Part shown: positions 61,744 through 64,000 of the stretch, one piece after another
How the letters are laid out: every line of letters starts with the position of its first letter
Position numbering within the stretch: the stretch's first letter is position 1
NCBI RefSeq assembly: GCF_900110205.1
Contig: NZ_FOCV01000006.1
Coordinates: 124,001-188,000, forward strand
DNA length: 64,000 nt
DNA from: Rhizobium tibeticum
GTDB lineage: Bacteria; Pseudomonadota; Alphaproteobacteria; Rhizobiales; Rhizobiaceae
Direction: 5' to 3'
Notes under the pieces: model-generated
What the model was told of the DNA's origin: nothing
Databases searched by the model: none
What the model saw: the letters and a program-made list of their open reading frames with translations, nothing else
Position numbers and translations under genes: made by a program

Positions 61744-64000
61744 ATGGCGAACGGAAACGAGATTTGGAGTGCGGCCGTCGGCCGCCGGCTTGGGAGTTTC
61801 CGAAAGACCGCGCTCGCAGCGACGCTTGCCTTTTGCGCGCCAGGTCTTGCAACGAACACCCTTGCCGCCACCGCCACTGAGACATTGATTCCACTGAGCC
61901 CGGATTTCGACTATTCGCAGATCTGTGTCGCGCCGCCTGCGGTGCCTGCGCCGCGCAACTGGAGCCGTTGGGACGGCAAGAGCCAAAGCACGATCTCGCC
62001 CGACGACATGCTGCGGGACGCGCAAACGCTCTTCAACCCCTACAGTCGATATCAGACAAGCCCGGCGACCGCTGAACGCATGGCCCTTTACCTGAGCCAG
62101 GTGCCTTTTGCCGGAGCAGGTCGCGCACTCCATCTCTACGGTCGCATTCTGGCGGATGACGACGATGCCTCTTTGCGCGCCGATGAAATCGTCAGGGCCG
62201 AGGCCGCGGCAATCAAACGCGGGACGATCGAGGCGGGAACCTTTCTCGGCCGGCTCTATCGCGAAGGCGAGGTCGTGCCGGCCGACCTCAAGACGTCACA
62301 AGCATACCTGACTGCGGCAGCAAATGCCGGCGATCCGAACGCCGAGCTTGAGCTTGCGCGCCTCTACTACCGCAATCCTCAACTTGCAGAGACCGCCGAC
62401 ACCAGCCGGGTTTATCTGAACCGTGCGATCTCGAAGATGTCCGAAAGGCTAGGCACCGGCGATTGTAGCGTCCTGACCGGTTTTGCCGACATCCTGGTCG
62501 ATCCCGATTTGGGGCTCGATGACAAACAGACCTCGGCAGAATGGCTGCAAGCTGCCGTGAAGCTCGGTGATGTCAGGGCAATGTCAACATTGGCGCGCCG
62601 CTACCTGCAAGACAATGGCGTCGCTGCCAATCATGAGCGGGCAATCGGGCTGCTGAGGCAAGCGTCGGCGCTTGGACATGCAGCAAGCCGGCTGACCCTT
62701 GCTGATCTTCTGCTTTCGACCTCACAACAAGGTAGCGGCAAGGACGAAGCATTCAAACTGCTGGCTCAGGAAGCAGAGCGCAACAACCCGCGCGCATATG
62801 AAATGAAAGCCGCCTACTATCGTGGTGCTTACGGGGCCGGAACAGATCCCGGTCTCGAGCTGCAAAGCCTACAGAAGGCGGCTGTGCTGCCGGACGCCAG
62901 CCTTCGCACACTGGAGCAACTCGGCATCATCTATGCGCGCGGCAGCGCTGGCGCACCAAATTTCGAGCTCGCCAAGCAAACGCTGACCAAGGCCGCCGAT
63001 CTTGGCTCGTCGCGTTCCGCATTCGAGCTCTACAACCTTGCCTCAGGTGAAAAGCCATCGATAAGGCTGGACAAGGATCCACTGGACTATTTGAAAGCTG
63101 CCGCCGACCACGGCCTCGGCGTTGCAATGAGCGAGCTGTCATCTCTCTATTCCTGTGGAACGGGTGTCGAGAAGGACCGTGCCAAGGCACGCGTCTGGCT
63201 TGAAAAGGCGGCAGCCGCAGGCAACGCGGCAAGCCTCTTGACGCTTGCAGACGAGGCTTTTGCCAAACGCACACCCGATGGTGATGCGGCAGCGGTCGAC
63301 TATCTCGTGCAAGCGGCGAAGCAAGGCGATGTCGAAGCCATGATGCGTGTCAGCCGCTCTTACCGTGACGGCCGGGGAACACCGAAGGATGCGGCCGCGG
63401 CCAAGACCTGGCACCAGCGCGCCATGACAGCTGATCCTGGAGTTGCGACGCTGACCGAGGCGCGAGCCCTTCTGTGGCCGGATGCCTTAGAGGAGCGCGA
63501 CGCTATCACGGCAAGAGCGATGCTGGAGGCATCGGCCCCGACCGGAAATCCGGACGTGCTCTTCGAACTGGCAAGGCTTTACATCGACCCCGATCCAACA
63601 CTCGAGCCAGATCCCAAGAGGGCCACATCCCTCTTCGTCGAGGCGGCGTCCAGGGGCAGCATCGCGGCCATGCTGCGGCTGGTGGACATGAAGGTAGCGG
63701 CCGCCGACGGCGGCGGAGCGGATTGGCAGCGATGGCTCGCCCGCGCCAACGCGTCTGGCGATTTGCGCGCGCTCCTCAAGCGAGCCGAACTTGAAGGCGA
63801 CACCGAGCGCCAGGCAACCGTTTTGAAAACCGCCCTCAGCCGGCCGCTTTGCCTGGAGAAGGAAAAGATACAGGTTGCCTTGGCGATGCGAACCATGCCG
63901 CAATTCAGGCAGGACTATCTCGGTCTGTTCGATCAAGTGATGGCCGAGCCAACGAAGGATCCAAGTACGCAGTACCAGGTTGCCCGTTTTCTGCTGAATG
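61744..64000 (+). CDS. Second large Sel1-repeat periplasmic protein (runs off the right edge)
   Basis: I translated this frame directly: ATG at 61744 (GAGG 9 nt upstream), 752 codons open to the edge. A positively charged start and hydrophobic segment (KTALAATLAFCAPGLATNTL) look like a signal peptide. Repeats follow, e.g. ERMALYLSQVPFAGAGRALH, SQAYLTAAANAGDPNAELEL, MSTLARRYLQDNGVAANHER and GAYGAGTDPG-type turns, the Sel1 pattern. It resembles the previous Sel1 gene in architecture and probably serves the same export or scaffold complex. The C-terminus, and any genes for a porin or acetylation, lie outside the window. Confidence 0.8.
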   Translation, partial: MANGNEIWSAAVGRRLGSFRKTALAATLAFCAPGLATNTLAATATETLIPLSPDFDYSQICVAPPAVPAPRNWSRWDGKSQSTISPDDMLRDAQTLFNPYSRYQTSPATAERMALYLSQVPFAGAGRALHLYGRILADDDDASLRADEIVRAEAAAIKRGTIEAGTFLGRLYREGEVVPADLKTSQAYLTAAANAGDPNAELELARLYYRNPQLAETADTSRVYLNRAISKMSERLGTGDCSVLTGFADILVDPDLGLDDKQTSAEWLQAAVKLGDVRAMSTLARRYLQDNGVAANHERAIGLLRQASALGHAASRLTLADLLLSTSQQGSGKDEAFKLLAQEAERNNPRAYEMKAAYYRGAYGAGTDPGLELQSLQKAAVLPDASLRTLEQLGIIYARGSAGAPNFELAKQTLTKAADLGSSRSAFELYNLASGEKPSIRLDKDPLDYLKAAADHGLGVAMSELSSLYSCGTGVEKDRAKARVWLEKAAAAGNAASLLTLADEAFAKRTPDGDAAAVDYLVQAAKQGDVEAMMRVSRSYRDGRGTPKDAAAAKTWHQRAMTADPGVATLTEARALLWPDALEERDAITARAMLEASAPTGNPDVLFELARLYIDPDPTLEPDPKRATSLFVEAASRGSIAAMLRLVDMKVAAADGGGADWQRWLARANASGDLRALLKRAELEGDTERQATVLKTALSRPLCLEKEKIQVALAMRTMPQFRQDYLGLFDQVMAEPTKDPSTQYQVARFLLN

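Noticed and set aside
61555..62133. 192-codon minus-strand frame over the start of the second Sel1 gene
   Set aside because: The plus strand shows a signal peptide and Sel1 repeats open to the window edge; the minus frame has no motif.

Overview
The window looks like part of a large replicon (megaplasmid, chromid or chromosome) of a Rhizobium/Ensifer-type alphaproteobacterium. The grounds are high-GC coding DNA, a repAB partition pair with perfect 16-bp parS-like palindromes, an adjacent gene of the rhizobial DUF1612 (RHE_PE00001-like) family, the aerobic cob cobalamin route, a sigma-EcfG-type promoter and HmrR/CueR copper control. The genus assignment is an inference; I ran no database search. 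I saw no tRNA, rRNA, CRISPR array or intact insertion sequence.

Layout: 1-3.8 kb holds a surface-polysaccharide-like group (acyl-CoA-ligase fragment, acetyltransferase, GT4 and GT2 glycosyltransferases). 3.8-7.4 kb has a decayed secreted-protein remnant, then a periplasmic copper group (DUF2946-like, PCuAC, CopC, CopD, HupE). 7.5-10.3 kb is hexuronate catabolism (GntR regulator and SDR, divergent from uxuA). 10.3-19.4 kb holds a single-domain response regulator behind a GGAAC-N16-CGTT promoter, periplasmic MsrA, and an alpha-2-macroglobulin plus PBP1C pair. 19.7-22.6 kb is gene-poor. 22.6-27.7 kb contains a copper P-type ATPase with its MerR regulator, an ECF sigma/anti-sigma pair and a Bax-inhibitor-1 family protein. 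27.8-31.4 kb is repA-repB-DUF1612 with no repC. 31.5-38.5 kb is cobFGHIJKLM, which supplies every step from precorrin-2 to hydrogenobyrinic acid. 38.6-43.1 kb holds an IolI-like isomerase, a LuxR-type regulator with a degenerate receiver, a sterol-desaturase-family protein and an EamA exporter. 43.2-48.7 kb is an amino-sugar operon: GntR/UTRA regulator, a NanE-ROK kinase fusion and an ABC importer without its ATPase.

The most remarkable region is 49.2-64.0 kb. It is an alginate-type polysaccharide assembly cluster: GDP-mannose 6-dehydrogenase (AlgD), Alg8 polymerase, PilZ-domain Alg44, an AlgG-type C5-epimerase fused behind a helical-repeat domain of roughly 700 residues, an AlgL-type PL5 lyase, and two very large Sel1-repeat periplasmic proteins standing where AlgK would be. 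It runs off the right edge. The set predicts a c-di-GMP-gated, synthase-dependent uronan made in the cytoplasm from GDP-mannuronate, epimerised and trimmed in the periplasm, and organised by unusually large repeat scaffolds. A dyad upstream of the cluster shares half-sites with a dyad upstream of the LuxR-type gene at 40.07 kb, so a regulatory link between them is possible but unproven.
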